A stretch of 64,000 nucleotides of DNA from Gemmatimonas aurantiaca (GTDB taxonomy: Bacteria; Gemmatimonadota; Gemmatimonadetes; Gemmatimonadales; Gemmatimonadaceae). The DNA is taken from positions 647,827-711,826 of the forward strand of contig NZ_JBBCJO010000012.1 of assembly GCF_037190085.1 (NCBI RefSeq), in the 5' to 3' direction. Within the stretch, counting starts at the first letter, position 1; the number at the start of each line of letters is the position of its first letter. Shown here in pieces: positions 7,695-18,891 of the stretch. A model generated the notes under the pieces. It saw only the letters and a list, made by a program, of their open reading frames with translations, made no database searches and had not been told where the DNA came from. The translations under genes were made by a program, and so were the position numbers.

Positions 7695-9899
7695 TCACTC
7701 CCACCGCACCTGCATCGTCACCGTCACGCGCCTCGGCAAGCCCGGTTCGAAATAGCGGTTCCGCGTCGCATTCACGACCAGTGAACCCGCGTAATGCCGA
7801 TCGAAGAGATTGTCGACGCCGAGTGTGGGTGACAGACGCAGACGCGTGAGGCCGCCGCGGGCGGAAGTCGGTACGTCGTAGCCCGCCCGCAGATTCCACA
7901 CGGCATAACCCGACGCGTACACGGTGGCGGCGTCGGTGGCGCTGGCCCGCGATGCCGCGGTGAGTTCGATGACGCTCCACAGCCCCGCCATCCGCGCGGT
8001 CGCGAACGATTGCCAGTAGTGCTCCGGCACACCGGGGATGGGCTTGCCCGCGTATGACACCGTTCCCACATCGTACCGGTCGAAACGGAAGCGCGACCAC
8101 GTGTAGGCGCCCCCCACGTCGAACCGGCTGCCGGCGAATCGCACACTGGTTTCGGCGCCCCGACGCGATGTGCGTCCGGCATTGCGATACGCGCGACGGC
8201 CGACCTGATTGGGCACGTCGAAGGGCACCAGTTCGTCGCGCACCGTGGCCTGGAACACCGCCGCCTCGAGACGCACACGCCCCGCGAACACGCCTTGTGT
8301 GCCCAGCTCCACCGTGCGCGTCCGCTGTGGATCGAGCGTGACGTTCAGACCGGCGGCACCATCCTCCTGATTGGTGAGTTCGGTGACCGTGGGCGTCTCG
8401 AACGCCGACGACAGATTGGCATAGAGACTCCACAGCGGCCGCGCGCGCCAGGTCAGTCCGACCATGGGACTGGCTGCCCGCAGCGTGCGTTCGCCCGAAT
8501 CGTCGGCGTTGGTGGCCGTGATGAATCGATCGTGCACGCGGAACCGCACCACATCCGCGCGCAGGGCCGCGCTCACGAACAGACCGTGCGGCGCTTCCAT
8601 TTCGGCGCGCGCATAACTGCCCACACTGCCGGCCCGCTCCTGCTGATCCAGTCGCACCGCTCCCCGCTCCACACGCGCGGGGCATCGCGCGGAGAGCGGT
8701 GCGGTGGGCGCGAGATCGACACAGTTCTCGTAGTTGTAACGATCGTCCACCTGTCGCTGGGCGTCGATCCCCACGCCCATGCGCAGCGGCCACGGCGTGG
8801 CCTCCGTGCGCCAGTTGCCGTGCAGACTGCCACCCAGCACGGCGCGATCCACCGCCACGATGGCAAACGGCAGCGGATTGTCGAGCGTGCGGGTGCCAGC
8901 GAAGAGTGCACCACGCACGCCGCCGTTCCGACCGTCATCACCGAAGGGCCGATCGGCGATGAATGCCACCTGTGTCTGCCGGGCGGCCTTGCGGGACTGC
9001 TTCGTGATGTTGAGCGAATCGGGAAGCCGCGGATCGTGTGCAAGCTCCGCCGCGGTCAGGGCGCCGGTGTTTTCGGCCCGCGGCGCCTCGTAGCGGGTGC
9101 CCTGCACTTCGAGCGTGGTCCCTTTGACGGTGGCCAGTCCACGTACGAACGCACTGGTGGCATCGAGACGTGACCAGGCTCGTGGTCCATTGCCGGACGT
9201 GCGGGTGAACGCCCCGAGCCACTGGGGGTCGCGCCAGGCGCCCTCGTGATCGTCCACGCGTCCCGACAGCGTCACATTCGCGCGCCGCAGTCCGCCGCCA
9301 TCCCAGAAACGGGCGTCCATGCCGAATGGCGCACGCGCCGGCGCGCGCGAGCGCATGTCGATGACACCACCGGCCGCATTGCCATAGAGCGCCGCGGCGG
9401 TTCCGCGCACGATGTCCACCCGATCGATGGTCTCGAGGTCGAGCCAGTCCACCGGCGTCTGTCCATCGGGCAACGACAGTGGCACGCCATCCCGCAGCAC
9501 CCGCACGCCACGCACCCCGAAGGCCGAGCGCGCGCCGAATCCGCGGACGGCAATGCGGGGATCCTGGGAGGGATTGGCACGGTCCTGCACCTGCACGCCC
9601 GGTACCCCCAGCAGCAGATCACCCACGCCCGTGCGACGCTGTGCCGGACGCGCACTCAGCGGTGCCGACGTCAGCGCAAAAGGCAGTTCGAACGGCGAAC
9701 GCGCATCGTCCCGGGTCACCGACACCCGCACCGACTGCAGACTCTGCACCCGCGCGGAATCCTCGCGTACGACGGTATCGCGCTGCTGGGCGAACAGATC
9801 CCGCGGCAGGCCGGCCAGCAGGACGCCAGCCAACGCCAAGGACCAGGCGGCCGCGACACACCGGGATCGACGCATGGACCGATGCATGGACCGATGCAT
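7695..9899 (-). CDS. TonB-dependent outer-membrane receptor
   Basis: Outer-membrane beta-barrel receptor, probably for a ferric chelate or similar ligand, energised by TonB-ExbBD. About 734 aa. A signal peptide (RCVAAAWSLALAGVLLAGLPRDLFAQ) is followed by a TonB-box-like stretch, the plug domain (GVGDLLLGVPGVQVQDRANPS; IDRVDIVRGTAAALYGNAAGG) and a barrel. The barrel ends with a typical terminal strand (RRVTVTMQVRWE). There is no SusC-type N-terminal extension. The start is ambiguous: three in-frame ATGs (9899, 9887, 9875) lie in a 12-bp tandem repeat and a GTG lies at 9947. It is monocistronic in this window, so no transporter partners suggest the ligand. Confidence 0.93.
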   Translation of the reverse strand: MHRSMHRSMRRSRCVAAAWSLALAGVLLAGLPRDLFAQQRDTVVREDSARVQSLQSVRVSVTRDDARSPFELPFALTSAPLSARPAQRRTGVGDLLLGVPGVQVQDRANPSQDPRIAVRGFGARSAFGVRGVRVLRDGVPLSLPDGQTPVDWLDLETIDRVDIVRGTAAALYGNAAGGVIDMRSRAPARAPFGMDARFWDGGGLRRANVTLSGRVDDHEGAWRDPQWLGAFTRTSGNGPRAWSRLDATSAFVRGLATVKGTTLEVQGTRYEAPRAENTGALTAAELAHDPRLPDSLNITKQSRKAARQTQVAFIADRPFGDDGRNGGVRGALFAGTRTLDNPLPFAIVAVDRAVLGGSLHGNWRTEATPWPLRMGVGIDAQRQVDDRYNYENCVDLAPTAPLSARCPARVERGAVRLDQQERAGSVGSYARAEMEAPHGLFVSAALRADVVRFRVHDRFITATNADDSGERTLRAASPMVGLTWRARPLWSLYANLSSAFETPTVTELTNQEDGAAGLNVTLDPQRTRTVELGTQGVFAGRVRLEAAVFQATVRDELVPFDVPNQVGRRAYRNAGRTSRRGAETSVRFAGSRFDVGGAYTWSRFRFDRYDVGTVSYAGKPIPGVPEHYWQSFATARMAGLWSVIELTAASRASATDAATVYASGYAVWNLRAGYDVPTSARGGLTRLRLSPTLGVDNLFDRHYAGSLVVNATRNRYFEPGLPRRVTVTMQVRWE

Positions 9900-9907
9900 G
9901 GATCGAC
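9872..9907 (-). repeat. 12-bp tandem repeat (3 copies) carrying alternative start codons
   Basis: GCATGGACCGAT twice, then GCATGGATCGAC. On the minus strand every copy supplies an in-frame ATG, so the receptor begins Met-His-Arg-Ser, Met-His-Arg-Ser, Met-Arg-Arg-Ser. The repeat therefore sets both the length of the basic N-region and the number of possible starts. Confidence 0.8.
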
Positions 9908-10013
9908 GCGGCGCGCGAGTGATCGAAGGGGAGGAAATGGAGGGCACGCTGCGATCTACCGCACCGTACCACGATGCGGAACCCTGCTCCCGCCGGTGAG
10001 GCGTTACCGTCGC

Positions 10014-10772
10014 CTACGGTCCACGATCGACGCAGGCCGCCCGGCGATCGCTGGCGCTGTCGTCGAACAGCTCGCCCGTGCGCGAGCAGATCACCCCGGT
10101 GCTGCTGTCCCGCACCGAGAGAAACCAGTGATAGGATGTCGCATTCGAGGCGACCACCACCTGACGCGGTCCGAGCTTCATGCCACGATCTTCCAGCTCA
10201 TTCCAGGTGGCATAGCGCTGATTGAGCGTGCGGAACGTGGACTGCTGCTGGTGTACGGTCGCGAGCGTCGCCGTGATGGCCGACTTGCTGCGCTCCACCG
10301 TCATGCCACCACGCACACGCACGGAACCGATGCCCAGGGTCAGCAACACGAAGGCCACGATGAGACTGGTGACCAGAATGTTGTCCTGCCGTTCGCGGGC
10401 GGCGCCGGCAACACCAGGACGGGCATTGGCAGCCCGGGCATCACGCGCGCCACGCGATGTCGGACGTGGAGGTGCGCTTGCCGTTGCCGCAGTGGTTGCC
10501 GCGGACGTTGCCGCACCGCCCGCGCTCCGGAACGACGCGGAAGGCATGCTGAATGCGCTTGCGCCCGGAATGAGCGGACTGGGGCGCGCCGCCGCCGCAC
10601 GCGCGGACGTCGTCATGTTCGCCGTCGCCAATGACCGACCGGCGCCCGTCTTCGGGGCTGGCTCGGAGCGCGAAGCCTCGCGCGGGTCGGGTGTCGCTCC
10701 CAATGGGCGCTGCGCCGCGACGAATTTCGTCGCGGCCAGCGTGGAGGGGCGACGCTTGGGCGTGGAAGACAT
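10014..10772 (-). CDS. Single-pass membrane protein with pilin-like extracytoplasmic domain
   Basis: 252 aa. The first 125 residues are low in complexity, basic and rich in Ala/Pro/Ser. They are followed by one hydrophobic helix (NILVTSLIVAFVLLTLGIGSV) and about 100 residues with a pilin-like layout (HQQQSTFRTLNQRYATWNELEDRG, then VVVASNATSYHWFLSVRD). A possible disulfide pair is visible (VICSRTG and RRAACVD). This resembles a pseudopilin C-terminal domain, but no prepilin-peptidase site (G-F-T-x-x-E) precedes the helix, so it would not be processed as a normal pilin. The function is unknown. It is divergent from the persulfide dioxygenase gene. Confidence 0.6.
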   Translation of the reverse strand: MSSTPKRRPSTLAATKFVAAQRPLGATPDPREASRSEPAPKTGAGRSLATANMTTSARAAAARPSPLIPGASAFSMPSASFRSAGGAATSAATTAATASAPPRPTSRGARDARAANARPGVAGAARERQDNILVTSLIVAFVLLTLGIGSVRVRGGMTVERSKSAITATLATVHQQQSTFRTLNQRYATWNELEDRGMKLGPRQVVVASNATSYHWFLSVRDSSTGVICSRTGELFDDSASDRRAACVDRGP

Positions 10773-10900
10773 GCGTACATGCTAGGAGCATCGGCAGGCA
10801 ATGGGCATAGCCAGCATGGCACGCCTGTCACCCAGCGGGAAAAGGTGCGAACTTTCTCCGGATGAGCCGTTCGACACCTCTCCTTGCATAGACGCTTCGC

Positions 10901-12403
10901 ATGTTCTTTCGTCAGTTCTATGACACGGCGCTCGCCCAGGCGAGCTACCTGATCGGCTGTCAGGCGACGGGTGAAGCCATCGTGGTCGACCCGTTGCGGG
11001 ACATCGCGGCCTATCTCGATGTGGCGCAGTCCGAGGGGCTGCGCATCACGCACATCACCGAAACGCACATTCACGCCGACTTCGTGTCGGGTGCCCGCGA
11101 ACTGCATGCGGCCACCGGCGCGCAGCTCTTTCTGTCCGCCGAAGGCGGTCACGACTGGCAGTACGGCTACGCCGCCGCCGATGGCGCCACGTTGCTCCGC
11201 GATGGCGCCGGGATCATGGTGGGCAACATCCGTCTGGACGTGATGCACACGCCCGGACACACGCCCGAACATCTGTCGTTCATCGTCACCGACACGCCGC
11301 GGGCCGCGGGCGCGATGGGCATTCTCACGGGCGATTTCGTGTTCGTGGGTGATGTCGGCCGGCCGGATCTGCTGGAGCGCGCCGCGAAGGTGGCCAACAC
11401 GATGGAAGCGGGCGCCCGCACCCTCTTCCGTTCCCTGGCGCGTTTTCGCGCCCTTCCCGACCATCTGCAGGTCTGGCCCGGTCACGGGGCCGGTTCTGCG
11501 TGCGGCAAGGCCCTCGGCGCCGTGCCCTCCAGCACGGTGGGCTACGAGAAGCTCGCGAACTGGGGTGTCGCCGCAACGGACGAAGAGACGTTCGTGGAAC
11601 AGGTGCTCGCCGGACAGCCCGAACCGCCACGCTATTTCGCGGACATGAAACGCATCAACCGCGATGGCCCGGCGCTGCTGACCACCCGGATGCCGTTCAC
11701 GGTGCTCCAGGTGGACGAGGTGCTCGATCGGCTTGCCGACCGCACCGATACCTGGGTCATCGACATGCGACCCGCCGCCGCGTTTGCCGCCGCGCATGTC
11801 CCGGGCACCCTCTCCGTGCCACGCAATCGTTCGTTCAGCACCTGGGTGGGATCACTCATTCCCATCGACCGCGAGATCATCCTGCTGTCGGGCATGGAGC
11901 AGTCCACCGAGCCGTCCGCCTCATCCACGGCACCGGTGGATGTTCCCGACGATCTCCTGCAGGCGATGCACGATCTGACGGCCATCGGATACGATCGCCT
12001 GCGCGGATGGAGCCGAGCCACCGACGTCCTCGCCACCTGGCAGCAGCGGGGCCAGGCGCCGGCGCACATTCCGCAGATCACGGCCGCGCAGTTCGCCGCC
12101 GCGCGACTCGCCGCACAGCCGGAGCCCATCATCGACGTGCGCGGACTGTCGGAGTGGGATGCCGGTCATATTCCCGACGCGCGGCACATCCCCCTGGGCA
12201 ACCTGCCCGAGGCGATGGCCGATCTGCCGGCGGGCCCGTTCGTCGTACAGTGCCAGTCGGGAACCCGTTCGGCGATCGCCACCAGCCTGCTGCACCGCGC
12301 CGGTCGTACCGACGCGGTGAATCTCACGGGCGGGTATCAGGCGTGGCGCAGCGCGGGATTCGCCCCGGCCGCATTACCCACCCCCGACGCGGTCAGTCGA
12401 TAG
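10901..12403 (+). CDS. Persulfide dioxygenase-like MBL-fold protein fused to two rhodanese domains
   Basis: Probably oxidises glutathione- or other low-molecular-weight persulfide to sulfite and transfers sulfane sulfur, as known for ETHE1/CstB proteins. 500 aa. The N-terminal metallo-beta-lactamase domain has THIHADFVSG (H56, H58, D60), TPGH (H120) and GDFVFVGDVGRPDLL. A first rhodanese-like domain (about 270-370) lacks a catalytic Cys: the loop reads LLSGMEQ. The C-terminal rhodanese has the active Cys in VVQCQSGTRS (about C451). This three-part layout is that of CstB, although I cannot exclude another thiol substrate. No sulfide:quinone oxidoreductase is in view. The gene is convergent with the winged-helix regulator, so it shares no promoter with it. 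Confidence 0.9.
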   Translation: MFFRQFYDTALAQASYLIGCQATGEAIVVDPLRDIAAYLDVAQSEGLRITHITETHIHADFVSGARELHAATGAQLFLSAEGGHDWQYGYAAADGATLLRDGAGIMVGNIRLDVMHTPGHTPEHLSFIVTDTPRAAGAMGILTGDFVFVGDVGRPDLLERAAKVANTMEAGARTLFRSLARFRALPDHLQVWPGHGAGSACGKALGAVPSSTVGYEKLANWGVAATDEETFVEQVLAGQPEPPRYFADMKRINRDGPALLTTRMPFTVLQVDEVLDRLADRTDTWVIDMRPAAAFAAAHVPGTLSVPRNRSFSTWVGSLIPIDREIILLSGMEQSTEPSASSTAPVDVPDDLLQAMHDLTAIGYDRLRGWSRATDVLATWQQRGQAPAHIPQITAAQFAAARLAAQPEPIIDVRGLSEWDAGHIPDARHIPLGNLPEAMADLPAGPFVVQCQSGTRSAIATSLLHRAGRTDAVNLTGGYQAWRSAGFAPAALPTPDAVSR

Positions 12404-12419
12404 CCGTCAGTCGATAGCC
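12392..12419. repeat. 14-bp perfect tandem duplication at convergent stop codons
   Basis: GTCAGTCGATAGCC occurs twice back to back. The first copy contains the TAG stop of the plus-strand gene and the second contains the stop of the minus-strand gene. It looks like a recent slippage duplication that placed the two stops three bases apart. Confidence 0.8.
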
Positions 12420-12925
12420 AACTGACGGGTGAGCAGCGTGCCGGCCGCGGCGCGCTGCTCGGCTGTTCCCACCCGCAGCAGGTCCACGGTGGCGAGCATC
12501 TCGTGCATGCGGCCGTCCCGCTGCACCACACGTGTCATGCCGCTGAACAGCGGCGTCAACGACTCCGCGCGGCTCGGCCCGCCTTCCATCGGCCACACGA
12601 GCTGTGGACCGGCGTTCTCTCCCAGAGCAGCCACGAGGGCGGGGTGTGCCCCCGCGGTCGGCAGTCCCGCGCGCTCCGGCCCGTGCACCGGCGGAAAAGC
12701 GTACCGCAGCCCGTGCACGAGAAACTCATGCAGGGCCGCCTTGTTGACCGTGCGCGACCCGCTGCCACAGATCCCCGCATGCTGGAGACGCGCCACCGCG
12801 CGATGCACCGCGCTGGTACTGGTGGCCAGTGCGTTCGCCAGCGGCTCGTAGCGGTCTTCGGGGATGAGAATCAGACGCAGGGCAACGGCGACGTCGAAGG
12901 GACGCAGCGAGGGCTGGGAGGGCAC
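12407..12925 (-). CDS. Small winged-helix DNA-binding protein (MarR/GntR-like N-terminus)
   Basis: 172 aa with a GTG start. The N-terminal 60 residues read as a winged helix (DVAVALRLILIPEDRYEPLANALATSTSAVHRAVARLQHAGI, helix-turn-helix about 25-50). The rest (LHEFLVHGLRYAFPPVHGPERAGLPTAG and MHEMLATVDLLRVG) is not a domain I recognise. I infer a transcriptional regulator. The 16-bp palindrome 145 bp upstream of its start is a candidate operator, possibly autoregulatory. No adjacent gene is transcribed with it. Confidence 0.7.
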   Translation of the reverse strand: MPSQPSLRPFDVAVALRLILIPEDRYEPLANALATSTSAVHRAVARLQHAGICGSGSRTVNKAALHEFLVHGLRYAFPPVHGPERAGLPTAGAHPALVAALGENAGPQLVWPMEGGPSRAESLTPLFSGMTRVVQRDGRMHEMLATVDLLRVGTAEQRAAAGTLLTRQLAID

Positions 12926-13070
12926 AGACAGTTCGGGCTGGGTGGAACCGCGAGTCAGAGACGGGTGAGTTGAGGGGGAGTCTAGTCTTTCGTCCCTTTT
13001 TCACACGGTCCGAAGACCGAGTCATCCGTCCCTCACTGCACACGACTCACAACATATAATAACCTGAAAA

Positions 13071-13086
13071 CGTATTCCGGAATACG
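13071..13086. promoter_or_regulatory. 16-bp perfect palindrome, candidate operator
   Basis: CGTATTCCGGAATACG lies in an AT-rich stretch upstream of the winged-helix gene, next to a TATTATAT segment that would serve as -10 on the minus strand. The position and symmetry suit a dimeric repressor. Confidence 0.5.
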
Positions 13087-13090
13087 GCTT

Positions 13091-13133
13091 GTCACCTGCG
13101 CGTTAAGCAAGGCTTAAGCTCCGCGCAGGTGAC
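13091..13133. terminator. Long hairpin downstream of M1 peptidase gene
   Basis: GTCACCTGCGCG and CGCGCAGGTGAC form a perfect 12-bp stem around a nested TTAAGC-AAG-GCTTAA stem. It lies 20 bp past the stop of the M1 peptidase gene. There is no T-tract, so it could be a terminator, an mRNA 3'-end stabiliser or part of the neighbouring regulatory region. Confidence 0.5.
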
Positions 13134-13153
13134 CGGGCCGCAGGGCCGCCGTC

Positions 13154-15187
13154 TCAGGGCTGGATGGGCGGCGTGCCCCAGACGTTGTTCTTCCGATCGA
13201 TGTCCACCAGACGGGCGTCCGGATCGAGCTCGATGCGGGCCACCTGCTTCTTCACGAAGCGGTAGGTGCGCACATAGCGGCGGGTGTTCGTGCTCCACAC
13301 CTCGGCGGGGTAGTCGAACTCCTGCGCCGTGCCATCGGTGAATGTGAACCGGGCACGGAGGGGCAGCACGCCCCGTTCCCGGTTGCCGTAGATCACCCCG
13401 ACGAACGTCGTGTCGCCCTTGGTCTGCGTGACCACACTGTCCACGCTCTGATCGTAGCGGGCATTCTCCACGAACCAGGCCCGCCAGAACCAGTCGAGCC
13501 GCCGGCCGCCCACGTCCTCCATGGCGCGGAAGAAATCGGCCGGCGTGGGATGCTTGTAGGCCCACCGCGCCGTGTACACACGGAAGGCGTCGTCGAACGC
13601 GGCGGGGCCGAGGATCTCCTGTCGCAGCAACTGCAGCCCCACACTCGGCTTCACGTACGCCGCCTCGCCCAGCAGACGCGGATCGATGCGATCCGGGTTG
13701 ATGTTCACCGGCTTGTCCACGCCGGCCGTCATGTACTGCTCCACCAACCGGCGCTCCTCGGCCGCGCGCGCCATCTGATCGCCCTTCTCCGGATACCGGC
13801 GCCCTTCGGAGAACGTGTTGATGAACGTATTGAAGCCTTCGTCCTGCCACATGTAGACACGTTCGTTGCTGCCCACGATCATGGGGAACCACATGTGGCC
13901 GATCTCGTGCGTGATCACGTTGTACAGGTCGTACACATCACGGCTCTTGTTCTCCATCGCGATCATCGGATACTCCATGCCGCTGATGGGACCTTCCACG
14001 GCCGAGATGTGCGGCCATGGGTAGGGGAACCACCGTTCGGAGTATTCCATGATGGACATGCGTGACTGATCGGCCGCATCGTACCAGTTCACCGCGGCCG
14101 ACGGGCGATAGTACGCATAGGCCATGATGCCCTTCCAGCTCGATGCATCCCACTGGAAGTCGGGCGACGCGGCCCACACGGCATCACGCACATTCTTCGC
14201 GAGGAAACGCCAGGTCATCGTGCCCGTGGTGCGCGGCCGTGCGGTGCCCTTTTCCAATTCCTCCGCCGTGATGAGACGGATGACCGTGTCCGACTTCGCG
14301 GCGAGCGCGTGTCGGGCGATCTGCGTGGGCGTGAGCACCTCACGCGGATTCTGCAGGGCGCCGGTGGCCGCCACCGTGTATCCAGACGGCACGGTGACCG
14401 AAAGGTCGAAGTCCCCGTACTCGAGATAGAACTCACCCTGTCCAAGATAGGGTTCGATGTTCCAGCCGCGGACGTCATCGTACACCGCCACGCGCGGATA
14501 CCACTGCGCGATCTCGTAGAGCGCGCCATCACGGCCCATGCGATCGGCACCGTGCTCGGGCACGACGAACGTCCACGCGGCCTCGATGGTGGCCGTGCGT
14601 CCGGGAGCGAGCGGTTCCGCGAGATCCACCTTCATCATCGTTTCGTTCGGACGACGGGCGAGATCGACCTTGCGTACCGCAGCACCGCCCGCACGCGCCG
14701 GCAACACCTGCGCCAGTTGCGTGAAGGTGTAGCCGCCATCGAATCCGCGCGCCCCGAAGCGGGAATTCTCGGGGAAGATGAACGAATTGAGCGAGTTGTT
14801 GCGGAATGCGTTCTGCTCCACCTGCAGCCAGAGGAACCGCAGCGTGTCCGGCGACCGGTTGGCATACCGCAGCACCATGCTGCCGCGCAGCGTGCGGGCG
14901 GCGGTGTCGAGCGTGGCGCGCAGCGTGTAGTCGGCGCGGTTCTGCCAGTAGCGGGCGCCAGGTGCGCCACTGCCCGAGCGCATCTCGTTGGCGGTGGGCA
15001 GCAGGAGGGGCGCGAAGATGGACGTATCGGCGACGGCACGCGGCCGCGCATCCTGCGCCGACAGATCACCGGGGACCGTGGCAAGGATCGTGGCACCGAG
15101 CAGCAGGGCGGCGATGGTGGCGGGTCGCGGAACGTGATGCGGAAAGTGCTGCGGGAGACGACGCATGGCACATTGGGAAGAAGACAT
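13154..15187 (-). CDS. Secreted M1-family zinc metallopeptidase (first of two)
   Basis: About 677 aa, exported by a signal peptide (IAALLLGATILATVPGDLSAQ). The M1 hallmarks are complete: exopeptidase-type GMEYPMIAMEN, and HEIGH followed by exactly 18 residues and Glu (VYMWQDEGFNTF), giving HExxH-x18-E. It probably trims peptides in the periplasm or outside the cell. The C-terminal part includes a beta-rich region (VWSTNTRRYVRTYRFVKKQVA) in place of the ERAP-type helical domain. Two ATGs (15187, 15166) fit; a farther TTG at 15238 is unlikely. A paralogue with the same layout is at 24327-26426. Confidence 0.92.
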   Translation of the reverse strand: MSSSQCAMRRLPQHFPHHVPRPATIAALLLGATILATVPGDLSAQDARPRAVADTSIFAPLLLPTANEMRSGSGAPGARYWQNRADYTLRATLDTAARTLRGSMVLRYANRSPDTLRFLWLQVEQNAFRNNSLNSFIFPENSRFGARGFDGGYTFTQLAQVLPARAGGAAVRKVDLARRPNETMMKVDLAEPLAPGRTATIEAAWTFVVPEHGADRMGRDGALYEIAQWYPRVAVYDDVRGWNIEPYLGQGEFYLEYGDFDLSVTVPSGYTVAATGALQNPREVLTPTQIARHALAAKSDTVIRLITAEELEKGTARPRTTGTMTWRFLAKNVRDAVWAASPDFQWDASSWKGIMAYAYYRPSAAVNWYDAADQSRMSIMEYSERWFPYPWPHISAVEGPISGMEYPMIAMENKSRDVYDLYNVITHEIGHMWFPMIVGSNERVYMWQDEGFNTFINTFSEGRRYPEKGDQMARAAEERRLVEQYMTAGVDKPVNINPDRIDPRLLGEAAYVKPSVGLQLLRQEILGPAAFDDAFRVYTARWAYKHPTPADFFRAMEDVGGRRLDWFWRAWFVENARYDQSVDSVVTQTKGDTTFVGVIYGNRERGVLPLRARFTFTDGTAQEFDYPAEVWSTNTRRYVRTYRFVKKQVARIELDPDARLVDIDRKNNVWGTPPIQP

Positions 15188-15323
15188 GACTGCGCACCGC
15201 CGGCCGGGCGGCCGCAGGAAGAAATGTAGACGGCCCAAGGTGAATGGCAGCTAAACGACGGGCCACCGACGCGGGCGTGGGCGGTCACTGGCGTGCCAGG
15301 TCCACGGCTTTCAGCTTTCAGGG

Positions 15324-16511
15324 ATGTCCGAGACTCCTGCTTTTCACGCCACGCCGGTGTTTCCCCGTGGCTTCCACTGTGCCAGCCGCAACGTCGGCCT
15401 CAAGCCGGCCGCACGCGATCTCACCCTGTTCGTGAGTGACGTGGACGCGGCCGCGGCCGCCGTGTTCACGCGCAATCACTTTCCCGGTGCTCCGGTCATT
15501 CTGGGGCGGGAGACGATCGGTGCCGGCACGGGCGGCACGCTGCGGGCGATCATCGCCAACAGCAAGGTGAGCAACGTCGCCACGGGCGCCCCGGGTGTGG
15601 AGAACGCGCGGCGCATGGCGCGTGCCGCCGCGCAGGAGATCGGCACCACGGCAAACCGGGTGCTGGTGAGCTCCACCGGCGTGATCGGCGTGCCACTGCC
15701 CATCGAAAAGATCGAAGCGGGCGTGGTGGGCATGGCGGGCGATCTGCAGGACGATCCCATGATCGGCGCCGAGGGCATCATGACCACCGACACGCACCCC
15801 AAGGCCCTGTCCGCGTCGGTGGGTGATGCCATCATCACGTGGGTGGCGAAGGGATCGGGCATGATCGAGCCCAACATGGCCACGATGCTGTCCTACATCT
15901 TCACCGATGCCGCGATCGACGCTCCCACGCTCGACCGTCTGCTGCGCGCCGCCGTGAAGCCCACCTTCAACATGTTGTCGGTGGATACGGACACGAGCAC
16001 ATCGGACACCTGCGCGATCCTCGCCAACGGTCTGGCTGGTGCCGTTGACGAAGCCGAGTTCCTGGCCGTGCTCACGGCCGGCTGCACACGCATGACCGAG
16101 ATTCTCGCCCGCGATGGCGAAGGTGCGGAGCATCTGCTGCGCGTGACCGTGCGCGGCGCGCTCGACGAAGCGGAAGCCTATACCGTGGCCAAGAGCGTGC
16201 TCAACTCCCCGCTCGTGAAGACCATGGTGCACGGCGCCGATCCCAATGTCGGTCGCCTGCTCATGGCCGTGGGCAAGTGTTTCTCCTGCACCATCCGGCC
16301 TTCCACCACCGACGCCTGGATCAACGGCTATCAGGTGGTGGGCAAGGGCGAGCGTCTCGCTTTCGACGATGCCGTGGTGCGGGAAACGCTGTCACGCGAA
16401 GTCGTGGATCTCGAGATCGCGCTGGGTGTGGGCGACGCCTCGGCGCGCGCGTTTGGATGCGATCTCACCAAGGGATATGTCGAGGAGAACGCGGCGTACT
16501 ATTCGTCGTGA
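15324..16511 (+). CDS. argJ: Bifunctional ornithine acetyltransferase / N-acetylglutamate synthase ArgJ
   Basis: Arginine biosynthesis: recycles the acetyl group from N-acetylornithine to glutamate, and in bifunctional forms also uses acetyl-CoA. 395 aa, normal for the family. The self-cleavage site is clear in KGSGMIEPNMATML (nucleophile Thr, about T187). The oxyanion-hole T-G is in SSTGVIG (T118-G119), and the substrate loop is MVHGADPNVGRLLMAVG. The C-terminus ENAAYYSS fits the usual ending. Whether it is mono- or bifunctional cannot be read from sequence alone. It stands alone, divergent from the M1 peptidase gene, with no other arg genes in view. Confidence 0.95.
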   Translation: MSETPAFHATPVFPRGFHCASRNVGLKPAARDLTLFVSDVDAAAAAVFTRNHFPGAPVILGRETIGAGTGGTLRAIIANSKVSNVATGAPGVENARRMARAAAQEIGTTANRVLVSSTGVIGVPLPIEKIEAGVVGMAGDLQDDPMIGAEGIMTTDTHPKALSASVGDAIITWVAKGSGMIEPNMATMLSYIFTDAAIDAPTLDRLLRAAVKPTFNMLSVDTDTSTSDTCAILANGLAGAVDEAEFLAVLTAGCTRMTEILARDGEGAEHLLRVTVRGALDEAEAYTVAKSVLNSPLVKTMVHGADPNVGRLLMAVGKCFSCTIRPSTTDAWINGYQVVGKGERLAFDDAVVRETLSREVVDLEIALGVGDASARAFGCDLTKGYVEENAAYYSS

Positions 16512-16586
16512 TCGCGTCGCGTTTTCGATGAAGCGGCAGTGAGGGGCATCCCCGGATCCACGATCGTGCCGGCCTTCTCCCGGGCA

Positions 16587-18884
<2,298 letters not shown>

Positions 18885-18891
18885 GCGCCCC

